From Rhineura floridana (lineage: Eukaryota > Chordata > Lepidosauria > Squamata > Rhineuridae), in assembly GCF_030035675.1 (NCBI RefSeq), contig NC_084489.1, positions 21,105,501 to 21,169,500 of the forward strand: a stretch of 64,000 bases of DNA, written 5' to 3'. Position 1 is the stretch's first letter. Each line of letters starts with the position of its first letter. Under the pieces are notes generated by a model. The model was not told the DNA's origin. It did no database searches and was given only the letters and a program-made list of their open reading frames with translations. This document shows positions 22,902 through 35,894 of this stretch, piece after piece. A program made the position numbers and the translations under genes.

Positions 22902-25900
22902 AAATAAGTTGAGAATTAAACCAGATTTTTTGGGTTTTATTTTGAGTATTTTTGGCGTATTTTTGTTTTTCCCCTTTACCCTGTTACCAGACACTAGTCT
23001 TAAAGAGACTTTTTGGCTGCTGTTTTTCCGAGTTGCATTTGCAAACCAAACATCTTCTCAGACCAGGAAGACAGGAGAATGTATCAGCATAACAATAGAA
23101 GCATTGGCACACTGCCAGAGCTAACTGCTGTTAACTTTGAACAATGGAAGAGCAGGATTAAAATTACTCTGGGTGCAGAAAAGGCTCTTTCCTGTATCGA
23201 GGAACCTAAACCAGAGGAAGATCCCCAAGAAATAAGCATTTGGCAAGACAAAGATGCTATCGTAAAAGCTATAATTTTTGATGCTCTTAAGGATGATCAA
23301 CTGATCCATGTTACAGAATGTAAATCAGCCAAGGAAATGCTAGACAAACTCCAGACAGCATTTGGCTTTACAAGTTTTAGATCTCAGACAATGTTGATTC
23401 ACAAAATAATGAAGCTAAAACTAGAAACAAAGAGAGACTGTGAAAGGCATATAACTTCCCTGATAAGTATATTCAGCAAGTTAAAATTAACTGGACTTGA
23501 ATTTAATGACCAACAGAAGTTGGGTTTTCTTATGGACACACTGGAGAGAGATTTGAACCATTTATTTCTCTTTTAAACCACAACCATGAGATTCAGTTTG
23601 AACAAGCTCTTGCAAAGTTAAGAGAGGAATGTGTTGTTCAAAGAGTTTCAAATGAGAGTGGCTCAAATTACGTGGCAAGCAAGAAGGATAAAGGGAAGGG
23701 AAAAGTCCCTCTCAAGAACCAATCACAATGCTGTTTTTCATGTGGGAGGCGTGGTCACCTGGCTAGGGACTGTGACTCACCCAAAAGTTCAACAGCCAAT
23801 GGGAACTCTCCAAGTTTCAAACAAAGAGAACAAGGAAAGCATCAGTATGCTTTACCAAAGCATAAGGAAACTGAGAGAGGCATCCAAAGAAAGCAACATT
23901 TACTGCATAAAGGTCTTGTGGCAAATAATTATAAGCAAAAATCAAACAATTGGATTTTAGACAGTGGATGTACAAACCATAGTTGTTATAATGAAGCATT
24001 ATTTGATGGAATAAATAGTGATGCTAAAGGAAGAATGCAGACTGTCAATGGTCAATAATATTAAAGGATCCGGAACTGTTGCTCTAAAGTGCAAACTACC
24101 TAATGAAACCATAGAAAATATAGCAGATCATGTTTTATTTGTTTCTGAATTGAGTTGCAATATGCTAAGTATTTCTGCTTTAGATAAGAAAGGATATGCA
24201 ATACATTTCCAGAATGGAAAGTGTACAGTAACCAGAGATGATACTTTGTTTGCACTAGCTCATGAAAATGACTGTGTTTATGAATTAAGTCTTTCAGCTG
24301 AGCAAGCAAATATAGCCATGGTGGACAAGGATGAGACCAGCCTAAAACTTTGGCACAGGTGACTGGGACATCATGATCCAAAGGCAATCCTACAAGTACA
24401 AAAACAGAACCTTGCCACAGGTATCAAGGTAAACCAAGATTACCATGATAAAACAAGGAGGTGTATAAATTGCATTGAGAAAAAGGGTGTTAGGCCCTCA
24501 TTTCCACCAAGAACTGAAAAGAAAAGCATCAGGGTGCTAGATCCCATACACAGTGACCTCTGTGGACCATTTAATGTACCCTCACTTGGAAAGAATAGAT
24601 ATGTTCTAATTTTTGTGGATGATTTTTCAAGGTACTGTGTGATTTGCTTATTAAAGGACAAGAGTCAAACGCATGAGATGCTGAAGAAATACATCTCTAT
24701 GGTGAGCACAAAATTTGAAAGGAGGCCAAAAGCGATACAGACGGACAACGCTGGTGAGTTTATTTCGTATCAAACACACAATTTTCTGGAGGAACAAGGC
24801 ATTTTGCACAGGAGGACTGTCAGTCATACTCCAGAGCAGAATGGGATTTCTGAAAGAAAATTTAGATCTCTTTTGGAGATGACTAAATGCATGCTGGCTG
24901 ATGCTAATCTACCCAAAAGACTGTAGGGTGATGCAATTGTGGCTGCAACATATATCCAGAACAGATTGCCAACCAAGGGCACCACACACATGCCATTCCA
25001 GTTGTGGCGTGGCAGAATTCCAAACCTGGTACATATCAGAGTGTTTGGAAGCATTGCATTTGCCTACATAGCAAAACAAAAGAGGCAAAAGCTAGATGCT
25101 AGAAGAGAACAGTCTATTTTAATTGGCTGTGCTCCTGGTAGCAAAGGCTACAGAGTTATGAACCTAAAGACAGGTAAAGTCAGCACAAGACACATTGTCT
25201 ACTTCGATGAATGAAGCAGAGCTGACAAAAGAGGGACTGTGCTAGATTTCTCAGAAGAGTAAGGACACCACATCTAATCTCTTATAGATATGCCAGTACC
25301 CACATATGAAACACTAGTGACACCACAGATATCTGCACAACTTGAACCAAGTGTTAAGCAAGAGGAAGAGGAAGAGACTGTAGAAAATGAGGCTAAGGCT
25401 GAGAGAGGTACAGACACAGATGAGAATGATGAGATGACTGGACTGGAAGATGCTGCAGAGCCAGACCAGAACCCAGAACCAGCTCCCAGATCCTCTTCGC
25501 GAACCAACAAGGGTGTACCACCTCTACACCTGTCCTACCTCACAAAGTCGGTGCTATCCAGTGAACCATCGACTTGGGAGGAGATTAAACAGATGCCAGC
25601 ATCCAAGGCTGCTCAGTGGAGAAAAGCCACTCAGAAGGAGATGGATGCACTGCACAAGGATGACATGGACCCTGACAGAGCTTCCACCAGGCAAGAAAGC
25701 CATAGAATACAGATGGGTTTTCAAGGTGAAGCAAGATGCAGGAGGAGAAATTGAACGCTACAAGGCAAGACTAGTTGCCAAAGGTTTCCTGCAGAAATAC
25801 AGAGGACTATGGTGCTATCTTTGCTCCTGTTGTCCGACACAGCACAATAAGAATGCTACTAAATGTGGCTGCCTCCAAACAGATACACGTCAGACACTTT

Positions 25901-27105
25901 GATGTCAAGACTGCCTTTCTGCATGGAGAAATAACAGAAGAGTTGTACATGCAACAACCTCCAGGTTTCGTGAACCAGAAGCAAACACATCTTGTATGCA
26001 AACTTAAAAAGGGCTTGTATGGACTCAAACAAGCTGCAAGGGCCTGGAATGAGAAACTGGATAAAATGCTCAAGGAGCAAGGCTTCAAGCAAGGTGAGGT
26101 AGACCAATGCCTGTACACCAGAAGCAAAGATGGACATTTGACATATCCTGATTTATGTTGACAACTTGATCGTGGCGACTCAACAAGATCAAGAAACACA
26201 GAAATTGTACATCATTTAAACATAAAGTTGAAATCAAAGAGTTAGGCACTGCAACATACTACCTAGGCATCCAGATTGAAAGGGAAGCAGATGGCTCCTA
26301 CCTACTCAACCAAAAGCAAAAGATTGTTGAACTTTTAGAGACTCTAGAACTCAAAGATGCCTATCCATGACAACAAACTTTCTTAAAGACAATGATGTAG
26401 GTGAACCTTTACCAATTAACAAGTATAGAACAGCAATAGGAAAGCTTCTGTACTTAACCACAAACACCAGACCTGACATAGCAAGTGCAGTAGGGATCCT
26501 ATCTAGGAAAACTAGCACACCCACACAAAAGGACTGGATTGCTGTCAAAAGGGTGGCTAGATACTTGAAAGGGACTATGGACTTTAAGCTGAGATTGCCA
26601 GCTAATACTGATCCAAAACTTGTGTGTTACACTGACGCTGACTGGGCTGGAGACAGTTCAGACTCCAAGTCAACTAGTGGCTTCCTGTTTACGTATGGAG
26701 ATGGACCTATCTCCTGGGCTAGTCACAAGCAAGACATAATAGCATTTTCTTCTACAGAATCTGAGTATATAGCTGCTGCAGAAGCATGCAAAGAAGCCAT
26801 TTGGCTTAACAGACTACTAAAGGACTTTGGAATAAGAGTACAAAGACCAATCCAGGTGATGGAAGACAACCAAATTTGTATTAGACTCTCTCAGACTGAG
26901 AGAATTGCACCACACACTAAACATATAGGGATAAAGTACCATATTGTGTGTGAGCTGACAGAGAAAGGATTCATCACGATGAATTACTGTCCAACCACAG
27001 AAATGGCAGCTGACATCTTGGCAAAGCCATTGCCAAGAGACTGTTTCCAGAAACTTCATGTCAAGATGGGGCTGTTGGGTTCTTGCATGCCAGTTTGAGG
27101 AGGAG

Positions 27106-27527
27106 TGTTAAAATAAGCAAACTTGCATGTTCCCTTTAAGGGATATTTGGGAAATATCCCATGTAACTTCCTAAAGGGTGGGGTTACCTGGCTTCTCTTC
27201 CTCCTCCTTTGTCCGCGGATTTCCATATTCTCCATTAAGCCTGAGGAGAGTGAAGCATGCACATGCTCCTCTCCAAGATGACCATTATCATGGACTGAGA
27301 CTTCTACTTTTCTATCTAAGCTAGAGCCTATGTTTCCTGAACATATGAAAGGTCGTGAGTAAACATTCTTTATCTTTTACTTAAGAAGATTGTGTCTGTT
27401 ATTATTTGTGTCTGAGGGAAAGGGTGGACTGGTTGATTCTCATGTTGCTGCTTGCATTTATATCACTGCTAAGAAATAGGACCACAAAACTATTCCTATT
27501 TCACACATATTTTTAAAATACCAAACA
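27106..27527 (+). repeat. 3' LTR of the copia element
   Basis: 422 bp, starting directly after the purine-rich gtttgaggaggag and ending ACCAAACA, followed by the target duplication atttg. Confidence 0.92.
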
Positions 27528-27532
27528 ATTTG

Positions 27533-28202
27533 TAGGTGCTACCTGTGCTGGGGGCTTGCACCCACTTTCAGACAAGGATCTTTTTAGATTCTCTTCTTCA
27601 CATTATACAAGGCAAAGAAATTCAACACATTCAGTGCAGAATATTCTTTGGTTTGGATGCTGCCTGGTCTACCAAGACAATTCATTTTGTCATCTTGTAT
27701 TAATTTAATATGTACATGGTAAGCAGGATGAATCAACTAGCCACTACGAAGACACATTGCAGGCATATATGCCAGCCTCCCCCACACCTGGTGCTTTCCA
27801 GGTGGTTTGGACTCCAACTCCAGCATGGCTGTGTTGACTGAGGCTGATGGTAATTGTAGTTCAAAGGATCTGGAGGGGCTAGATTAGAAAAGGCTGATGT
27901 ATGCAAGACACAGTGTGATAAAACCAACAGCAGTTCATACGTGTAGTACTGAAGCCAGAACTAGAGTTTACAGTAGATGTGTGACTTTTACCAAAAAAAA
28001 AAAAAGCAGTCCCTCCTTTCCTCCCCTCCCCTCTCCTCACACACCACCCATAGAGGTACTTAACATGTGAAGACAGCATGCTGAGACCTTCCCTACACTT
28101 GCTCCACTTCATTGTATATCTCTGGTGAAGGCAGGAAAACTCACAGCACAATGACATGATGTTACACACAGAGTATCCCTAAATGTCCCATAGGCAAAGA
28201 TT
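27533..28202. other. Non-coding; eroded foldback MITE at about 27,766-27,900
   Basis: Within this stretch, ggactccaactccagcatgg and gatggtaattgtagttcaaa are the two arms of the common palindromic MITE. An A-run lies at about 27,992-28,004. No gene is recognised. Confidence 0.5.
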
Positions 28203-28530
28203 TGGCCACATTCACACCATGCATTTATTCCACTATTATTCCACTTTAAAGAGTCATGGCTTCCCCCCAAAAAATCCTGGGAAGGGTAGTTTGTGAAGGG
28301 TGCCGAGAGTTGTATTCCCCTCACTAAGCTACAGTTCTCAGAGTGGTTTAACAGTCAGTCCTTCTTCCTAGAAAACTCTGGGAATTGTACTTCTGTGAGG
28401 GGATTAGGGGTCTCCCAACAATTCTCAGCACCATTCACAAACTACACTTCCCAGGAGTCTTTGGGGCAAGCCACACACTGTTTAAAGCTGAATAACAGTG
28501 GAATAAATGTATGGAGGTTTTAAATGGCCA
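28203..28530. repeat. Foldback element (ccttcacaaactacacttcc family)
   Basis: A palindromic element. ggccacattcacaccatgca and tttattccac on the left are mirrored by gtggaataaatgtatgg on the right. The inner arms ggtagtttgtgaagggtgcc and ttcacaaactacacttccca are also mirrored. The same block occurs at 1-84, 19,513-19,811, 43,030-43,207, 55,578-55,864 and 58,133-58,570. No open frame; probably a non-autonomous DNA transposon. Confidence 0.75.
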
Positions 28531-28534
28531 AAGT

Positions 28535-29216
28535 TACTGCAGAACTGGCCCAACCATTAGGCAGAGTGAGGTGACTGATTTTGGATGTCAAGAAAAAAGG
28601 GCAGCATATTGTTGTTGCAATAATAAATGTGAATGTATTTTTACTCTTGGGGACAGGCACTTGTAAGAATTTCTAGCCTTGGGTACTGTGGACTCTGACG
28701 GGTGTGAGTGGGTGGCTGCCATTTGCTGTTCTAACCCAGGCAGCAAAATATCTTGGGCTGTTTTTGATCGTAGCCATGTCTCTGCCCTAATGCCAAGTTC
28801 TAGCATCTCCTGTGTGAGCGGTTTGCCACAGTATATTCTGTCTGGGCAGGAAGCAGACCGAAAACTCCACCCAATTTGATTTCTCTGCTATTTACTCTCT
28901 CAGGTCTTAAGCACACCACTCTGCCATGTGTACTTATCAGCGACAGGAGGGTGAACTTTATTTAGCATGTCTATTCTCCTACTGAAAAGGTTACTCTGCT
29001 TTTATTTTTACTGCCTGCCATGTGCAGCGTAGGTGGAAGGGCAGGAAGCCTGACGGAGAAGTTCTCCATCACAGCACAGCCTCCCCTGTATTGTTGGCTT
29101 CAGCCTAATCTAGAAATAACGGAACCAAACCCACATTCAGTACCATTACTCCACTGATTTGGTGCTGTGAAAAACTAGGGCAGACAGGAATGGATTTTCT
29201 TATATCTAGCAATGAA
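28535..29216. other. No gene recognised
   Basis: Unique-looking sequence with short open frames only. No domain or repeat recognised. Confidence 0.45.
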
Positions 29217-29217
29217 G

Positions 29218-29562
29218 CCAGGGGTCAAGAACCTTTACAGCCCGGGGGCCGCACTCCCTTCTAGGCAACCTTCTGAGGGCCACATGAAAGTGGTGAGTCG
29301 AGCCAGAGGCAAAAGTGGGTTGAGCAACAGATGTAAATTTTACCTTTCCACTGTTGGCTAGTTTGTACATTCACCCATACACCCCTCTCTGTCCTCCAGG
29401 GGGCATGGTCAAAATTCAAGGACACATTCCAGTCAGACCAAACCTCTCAGGGTGTGAAGCAGGGCTAGTGAGACATGTGACCTGGGGAGAGTTCTGAGGG
29501 CCAAATAGAGAGGCCTGGAGGGCCGCATTCAGCCTCTGGGCCTGAGGTTTCCCAGCCCTGAA
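29218..29562. mobile_element. hAT/Charlie-like non-autonomous element, eroded
   Basis: The left end (ccaggggtcaagaacctt) and right end (gaggtttcccagccctga) resemble the caggggtggggaacc inverted ends of hAT-Charlie-type elements. The body contains gccgcactcccttctaggca, found in the same family. Confidence 0.55.
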
Positions 29563-29564
29563 TT

Positions 29565-30456
29565 AAACAAACTTCATTCACTAAAGGCCAGTGCAAAATA
29601 GCAACTCCATCATATCTGTTGGCTTTTGTGACACCAGCCTATTAACAGAAAATGTACATTTTCCATCAAAATGGAATTGCTGACTGGACCTCTAGAATAA
29701 AGACATGCTTAAGAATTGGTTGGTAATATTTACTAGTTTTTCACCATTTCCATAGTACAGTCTGTGTCCAATGCATGAAACAATATGGAACATTGTTGCA
29801 GTGGAGAAAAAAATGCACTAATGAGATTTATGCATTTCTCTTGAAATACTGGATCTATTCAGCATTTTCAGCAAGAATATTACATGCCCATAACTCTTTA
29901 GCACACATAGATTATCAATACTTTTCTCCCACTCAGCTCCTCCGACATAAAATCCTGTATTAAAACCAGTATCACCTTTTATTTCCTCCTATTTGCCCAG
30001 TTTTTTAGAAATACTTCTGCTTCATGCCTTTTTCAGGGCTTTGCATGTACACTTCACTAAGGGACTCCCCCCATCCCAAAAAAAACCCCTGCAATAAGCA
30101 AGTTACAATTTAGCACCAAGGTAAGCTGCATTCTGTGACCTGCAAAGCCAGCATAAGATAGTGACCGGTGGCAGTTGGTGACTCCATGCCAGTGGGGCAG
30201 TGGAATAAGCTCCAGGGTTTAGTCCAAACTTTCAAGGAGCTGTCCAAGGTACTTCAGTCCTATGAGTAATTACTTAAGAGTAAGTCTCATTGAACTGAGT
30301 GAGACTTACTTCTGGATACGCTTGCATAGGACTGCACTTGAATTACATGATGGAAAAAAATTGGGATATAAATATTCCCTAATTAAATACTCACCTTATA
30401 GAGTTGTAAGTATGACACAACCAGCAAACACACACAAAGCACTTTGAACACTCTAA
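29565..30456. other. No gene; short inverted motif near 30,270-30,345
   Basis: Mostly unassigned. The segment agtaagtctcattgaac...gagacttacttctgg is a short palindromic motif that also occurs in many sauropsid repeats. I cannot assign it to a family. Confidence 0.4.
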
Positions 30457-30600
30457 AGCAAGAATGGGGAACCTAAGGCCCTCCAGACGCTGTTGGACTC
30501 CAACTCCCATCAGGCCCAGGAGGTATGACCAATAGCCAGGGAAGATGGGAGTTGGAGTCCAACAACATCTGGAGGGCCACAAGTTCCCCTTCCTTGCTCT
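30457..30600. mobile_element. Palindromic MITE, well preserved copy
   Basis: The outer ends agcaagaatggggaacc and ggttccccttccttgct type, and the inner arms ttggactccaactcccatca and gatgggagttggagtccaac, form an almost complete hairpin of about 140 bp. This is the best-preserved copy of this family in the window. Confidence 0.85.
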
Positions 30601-30604
30601 AAAA

Positions 30605-32150
30605 CACTGAATCAGAGGTTCCCAAACTGGGGTCTATGGACCACCCATGGTCCACAAGCTGTATTCAGGTGGTCTGTGACATGTTCGCATTAAATATACA
30701 TATTGATTTTTAATTGTATTTGTATTTAAAAAAATTGCTTCTTATAATCTGTGGAATGCAAATTGTAATACCCTAAAATACAAGTAACAAAAGAAGCAGT
30801 AAAATACAGTTAAAACTCATGGAGCATCAAGCACAATGCATTACAGTTGCTACAACTGGCAGAAAAATTATTAAGTGCCAAGCGATCTGGGAGAGGGGAA
30901 GTTTAGGAACCACTGCACTAAAAAAAATTATGTCATACTCTGAGTTAATTCTATTGAAATCAGTGGACGTAAGTCATATTAATTTCAAGGGGTCTGTTCT
31001 GAATATGGCTTACCTGGAGATCACCCTATATATTAAGCTGACTGCTGTGTTAAAGACCAGCCTGCATATAACTGTGCAGGTCTTTGAAACTGCACACCTT
31101 GACAACTGATCTATTACTAAGGTGCTGGTCGCAGAATCAGTCACATGAGTTGGAAAAGAAGCCACACCAGCAATACAGGGTGAATCTTCTCAGGCAGATG
31201 GGCCATTTGGATCAAATAATGCACACACCTTCATAATAACAATATGGAAGTGTCTTTATGGAAGGTTCCAACCAATGTGGGTTAGCATTTGGTTGTTTTA
31301 AAAATGTTCCATGTTCTACTCAGCAGTATAGAGCAGGCAAGGCCCTTCTGTTACTGAAAAAGGATTTTGTTGCGATGGAGGGGAGGGGGGAAACACTCTT
31401 ACATTTCCAGAAGGTGTTTAAACTCTTCCAGAGCAAGCTGGAGGGAGGGGTTCCTTTGGGATTTCGTTCTACACCCTATGGTGTTAAATAACTGCTTCCT
31501 AAATAGTATTTGCAATTATGTGTCCTGGATTACAATTGGTGATGATCAATGAGACTGAAAAGCCCAATATAGCATCAAATCCTGAAGCTACAATAATGTT
31601 GTTTTTAATTTAAAATGACATCTGCTGCAGCCAGTGCACATATGTTCCCTTGTAAAAAACCAATTGAAGCAATAAGCACATATAGCATTGTTATATAATC
31701 CAGAAGTAACAGGCAGTGGAACTGAATTCCAAGTTATGGAGGGTTGAGTCAGATGTTTACCGGTAGGATAGTAGGCAGGGGGATGGGAAGGGGGCAGACA
31801 GTTGAGATCTGTCTCCTTTTGTGATCCTTCTTTTAGCTGAGAGCTCTTTGGTTATTCTCAGTGATGGCTGGTGCCCATTGAAGCTTGTTGGGCAGATGCT
31901 GGGGAGCCCAACAGCAGGGGGAGCCACAGCCAATGATAGTCAGAGCCAACTAATTCTGGTTTTGTTCCCATCCTCTCCCCCCCTGCTGAGTTCTACAAAG
32001 GCAACCCTAACATGGAGGAGGAAAAAGCTGACAACCAGTGCCCCCCCCCGGCCTGCAAGTAAGGAGGTAGGCAGGTGGGGCTGGCTGAGGGTAGTCTGAA
32101 CTTGGTGGGGCAGTCCCCCACTTGCCCTAATGGACCAGCCTCCACTGGTT
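30605..32150. other. No gene recognised
   Basis: Non-coding sequence with several frames of 60-96 codons, none showing a known family. A C-run lies near 32,041. Confidence 0.45.
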
Positions 32151-32154
32151 GTTC

Positions 32155-33165
32155 TGTCAATAATTTAACGATCAGTGCTGATGGTGCTGTATTGCTTAAT
32201 GCCAGGTTGGTGTGCCGGAAGATTGCTGCCAACTGAGATTTAATGCTGGCTGAGAGCATTGATGTGACATGCATCATCAAGAGCTGGGAGGAGATGGATT
32301 GGAGGAAGTGTCAATGTGGTGTGTAATGATTCCATTTCCCTCTCAAGATTCACTGGCTGGTCAAGCTCTAGCTTTGAGTGTTTGTAGCTGATATTTGGAG
32401 CTAGGGACAAGTTAAGTTGGTGCTCCCCAACCCTGGTGCCCTCCAGATATTTTGGACAACAGTTCCCATCATCCCTAATCGTTGGCCATGCTAGCTGGAG
32501 TAGTCCAAAAGCATCTGGAAGACACCAAAATAGGGAAGGCTAGATTAGGGATTCAGTTGGTGTATTGATAATCCTGCTGCCTATTAATCTCACTTCATGA
32601 GTCAACAAAGGAGGTCTCAGATTTGGTATTGAGAACTCCCACAACGGAGGTTTTTTAAGACTTCAGCATCCATGCTGAGGCTGCCTTGACCAGAGCAGCT
32701 CAGGATGGCATGGTCACCATGAAAACCACGGGTCTGTCCCAGCTGGTCAACAGCCCAACATCTATGGCAAGTCACATTCCTTGATCTAGTAGTTTCAAGG
32801 AGGCAGGATGCTGATGGTCTGAAGTTGGGGCATTTTGTGTTAACTCCTTTGCGTACAGTGCCTGTGAAGTTTAGGCTTTAAATTGAACAATCCCTCTGCA
32901 GAGATGGTGGACTTGCTGAAGTAGCTTGGGCTAGGAGGCTGATGGATTCCTGAGGGTTCTTGGGGAATTCCCTGTTGGTATGGGTGGCACTCTTGATACA
33001 GAGCTCAGAAGTGATCCACGCTGTAGGCATGGCCATTCCTAAGCTCCCTCTCCCACTGAAGAGGGCTCCTTTGGATACTTGGGAGTTGGGGGCAATGATG
33101 CAGTTGGGACAATGGCTGAAACTCAACAGGAGGAAGACCTCTGAACTATGTATGTCTGAACACTT
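32155..33165 (+). mobile_element. LINE endonuclease-region fragment, degraded
   Basis: Conceptual reading of the plus strand gives pieces resembling the start of an apurinic-type LINE endonuclease: LNARLVCRKIAAN, then DVTCIIKSW in place of the usual ITETW, and later text resembling the GDFN block near 32,660. The clade is probably CR1/L2-like but not determined. A foldback MITE interrupts it at about 32,425-32,548. Several stops show it is inactive. Confidence 0.5.
32425..32548. mobile_element. Palindromic MITE inserted in LINE fragment
   Basis: The arms gccctccagatattttggac and gtccaaaagcatctggaaga are imperfectly mirrored around gttggccatgctagctggag. It has the same structure as the element at 30,457-30,600. 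Confidence 0.7.
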
Positions 33166-33177
33166 TTAAAAATATTA

Positions 33178-33395
33178 TTATTATTACATTTATATCCCAC
33201 CTTTTCTTCAAGGATCTCAAGATGGTGTACATGGTTCTCCTCCTTCTCCATTTTATACTCATAACAACCTTGTAAGATAGGTTAGGCTGAGAGATTGGGA
33301 CTGGCCCAAGGTCACCCAGTAAACTCCATGGCTGAGTGGGGATTTGAATCCTGGTTCTAGTCCAACACTCTAACCACTACACCACACTAGCAGGA
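33178..33395 (-). mobile_element. tRNA-SINE with L2-like tail, reversed
   Basis: The tail appears first (attattattacatttatatc, ccaccttttcttcaag). The middle is ggcccaaggtcacccagtaa, and the tRNA-like head comes last (gaatcctggttctagtccaa, accactacaccacactagc). Confidence 0.8.
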
Positions 33396-33865
33396 GAGGT
33401 AGATGGAATAGCAGGAAATGTTGGCAAATATGGCCCCATTTAGACACATTTGTGCAGAGTTTGGGGTCATGGGCTTTTAGCTTTTGGTTTTAGGTTCCCT
33501 ACTTGCAGCCTGAAAAACCAAAACTCTGTACAAATGTGTGGTGATGAGATCACAGTCTATGGTCTTCACCACAACAGAAATGAGAGTCTAAATGGGGCAT
33601 ATTTGCTATCATTTCCTGCTATTTCAACTCCCTCTCCTGCAAAAGTGATTGCTTTTATAGAGTGGAGGAAGGAGCCATACAGTGAGACCCCAAGCCCTCT
33701 CCCTGGCCAGAGGACACCTTACCCAGCAAATAATTTGGTTTTCAAGGGGGCATTGGGGATTGCCTACACATGTTTAACCTTACTTTGCAATCATAAGGAC
33801 TAGAAACAGACTTTTTTTAAAAATGGAAACATAGGTCTTATGTGCAAAGTGCTTTATGTGCAAAG

Positions 33866-34056
33866 AGCGGTGTGATGTTGTGGTTAGAGTGTTAGCCCAC
33901 TGGGTGACCTTGGGTCACTGTCACTGTATTTCAGCCTTACTGCCTCACTGAGCTATTGTGAGGCTAAAATGGGGAGGTGGAGGACCATGTACACCACCTT
34001 GAGCTCTTTGGAGGAAAGGAGGGTTAGAAATGTAACAATTAGTTTTTTTTAAATCA
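33866..34056 (+). mobile_element. tRNA-SINE with L2-like tail, diverged
   Basis: It contains gcggtgtgatgttgtggtta, then tgggtgaccttgggtcactg and the tail caccttgagctctttggagg with ggttagaaatgtaac. The B-box region appears deleted. Confidence 0.65.
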
Positions 34057-34171
34057 ACATACAGTTGAAGAAAAACAAAAACATTTATAGCCACTATGCA
34101 CAGATGCAAGGCCAAACAATAAGTCTTTCTAGTGTATCCAGCAGGTCCATGTCCTTTCCATTTTCCATGGG

Positions 34172-34590
34172 CTTGCTGGTTGGGAACCTTAGACCAAGGG
34201 GCCAAATGCAACCTTCCAGACCTGTCTGGCCCTTGGATCTCTCCCCAGGCCACACCTCCTCCTCATCCACCCTTCTTCTCTACAGGTCACACCCCTCAAT
34301 GGCCTTACTTTGCACCTTCCTTGAGTGTTTAGCCTGCTAGAATGTGTCCTTGAACACTGATAATGCCTCCTGCTTGCCTGGAAAGAGAAGAGAGAGGGGT
34401 GTGTGAGTCTGTGCGGAAACTAGTCTACAGTATAAAGGTAAAACTTACATCCATTGCTCCATCTGCTTTTGCCTGTGGCCCCGCCCACCACTGGCATGTG
34501 GCTCTTGGAAGGCTGACCAGAACGGAATGTGGCCCTTGGTCTGAAAAATGTTCCCTCCACCCCTGGGCATTGCTGCCCAACCACCCCAGA
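34172..34590. mobile_element. hAT/Charlie-like non-autonomous element
   Basis: The left end resembles gttgggaacctt and the right end gaaaaatgttccctccacccc. Inner text such as gaacactgataatgcctcct is shared with the copy at 37,574-37,915, so the two are members of one family. Confidence 0.6.
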
Positions 34591-34599
34591 ATGAAACTG

Positions 34600-35890
34600 C
34601 ACCTGCTGTAGCCATTAAGAGCTTGTGGATAGTTTACAAAGATGTGAAATGCTTCTTGCATCCCCAACTTTATCTTACTAGATGCTGCTGTACCTGAGGG
34701 GCCGGGGAGAATCAAGCGTTGGTACAGAAAAAAATCTGCCCTACTTGTGCAGCTATAAGGAGCTACTAATCAGACTGCAACACCCCTGCAATGATCAAGA
34801 CATAATCACCCAAATCAATAGTGCCATTAAACAAAAGACTGACAAAATTCCAAAGTGTCCCAGAGAGCAGCTTTGACACAGGCATTGCTGATCTCAAGCT
34901 GCCCGTTTCTTTAGTGCAGCAGATTAAAAATAAAAAATAGCAGTGTTTCCTTCCTTCATATCAGCATGACAATCCAGCATACTGAATAATAATTAAGCCG
35001 AGAAGAAGAGCATTTTGTTGTGCCTTTTATTGCTGTAAATCCGTGTTTTCATCATCTGCATGTATTTTAGGTCAAAAAGAGAATAGGTGATAAAATTAAT
35101 TACAAACATAAGCAGGCATCGGTGCCTACCAAGAGACAAGCTTATTTCTGCCATCTGTGAATGCATGTGAATCAAGAGGAATGCATATACTACCTACAGG
35201 TCAGTATATCTTATAACCTTCTCTCTCTCCCCCTCCCCCCATTCTTCAAGTTTCTCATCCTGGGCTATAATTAAAATGGCACGTGAACAAACACACCCAG
35301 GCATTTTCACCTACAACCCTCCGCTATGGCCACCTTGAAGGAGATCTCAAAAAGTCACTCTCGTGTCAAGGGAAGAAAAATTCTAGAGCTCTTAGCTGTT
35401 TCGCAGAACCCAGTGACATGCTGATTGCTTCCTGATATGGACTGTTGTGGTATAGCTGAGAGGCAGGCAAGCCAACGTCGGTGCTATGTACCCTTTGGGA
35501 TTCATTAGCTAAAGCAAGAGTGGGAGGCAGGCTTATGCAATTTTGTAATGTGCTTTTGAGAAGGAACATGATGACTTCTAATCAGGTGAGGCAAAAGGGC
35601 AGTCAAGGCAGGAACCAGACTGCTGCCACCAGGATCGGAGAGAAGGCAGATTTAGAAAATCCAACAGTATTCTCCACAAGCCAGTCTCGTACTGCATAGT
35701 CCTATCTGCAAGCACAAACATTCATATACAGATGCCTCAAGAGACCAGCTGGCATTTTGATCTGCACGCTAGTTACTGCAGATTAGAAAGCCAAAGATCA
35801 GAGCTTAAGGAGAAGAGCATGTCATATTGGGAAAGATTTTCTTTTTTCTCTGTCTCCTACGTATGTAGCATTTTCCTACAAACTATTTGT
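34600..35890. other. No gene recognised
   Basis: Non-coding sequence with CT-rich runs near 35,220-35,245. I examined the open frames at about 35,480-35,700 and 35,732-36,136 and see no host family. Confidence 0.45.
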
Positions 35891-35894
35891 ATTC

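Larger units (their letters stand above)
22445..27527 (+). mobile_element. Ty1/copia LTR retrotransposon, bounded by both LTRs
   Basis: A fossil copy with both ends preserved. It has two LTRs starting TGTTA and ending CA, and 5-bp target duplications atttg at 22,440-22,444 and 27,528-27,532. A primer-binding site follows the left LTR, and a purine-rich tract lies just before the right LTR. The internal region reads, in copia order: gag with a CCHC zinc knuckle (CFSCGRRGHLARDC, about 23,733), aspartic protease (WILDSGCTNHS, about 23,950), integrase core (about 24,530-24,930), reverse transcriptase (FDVKTAFLHGEITEELYMQ, about 25,900-25,960) and RNase H (FSSTESEYIAAAEACKEAIW, about 26,750). Protease, then integrase, then RT is the copia order and not the gypsy order. 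The coding region is broken in several places. Differences between LTRs, about 4% by eye plus one short gap, suggest a moderately recent insertion. Confidence 0.93.

Noticed and set aside
34172-34590. Overlapping frames of 80-100 codons as coding exons
   Set aside because: They lie in a hAT-like repeat that recurs at 37,574-37,915 with unrelated frames.
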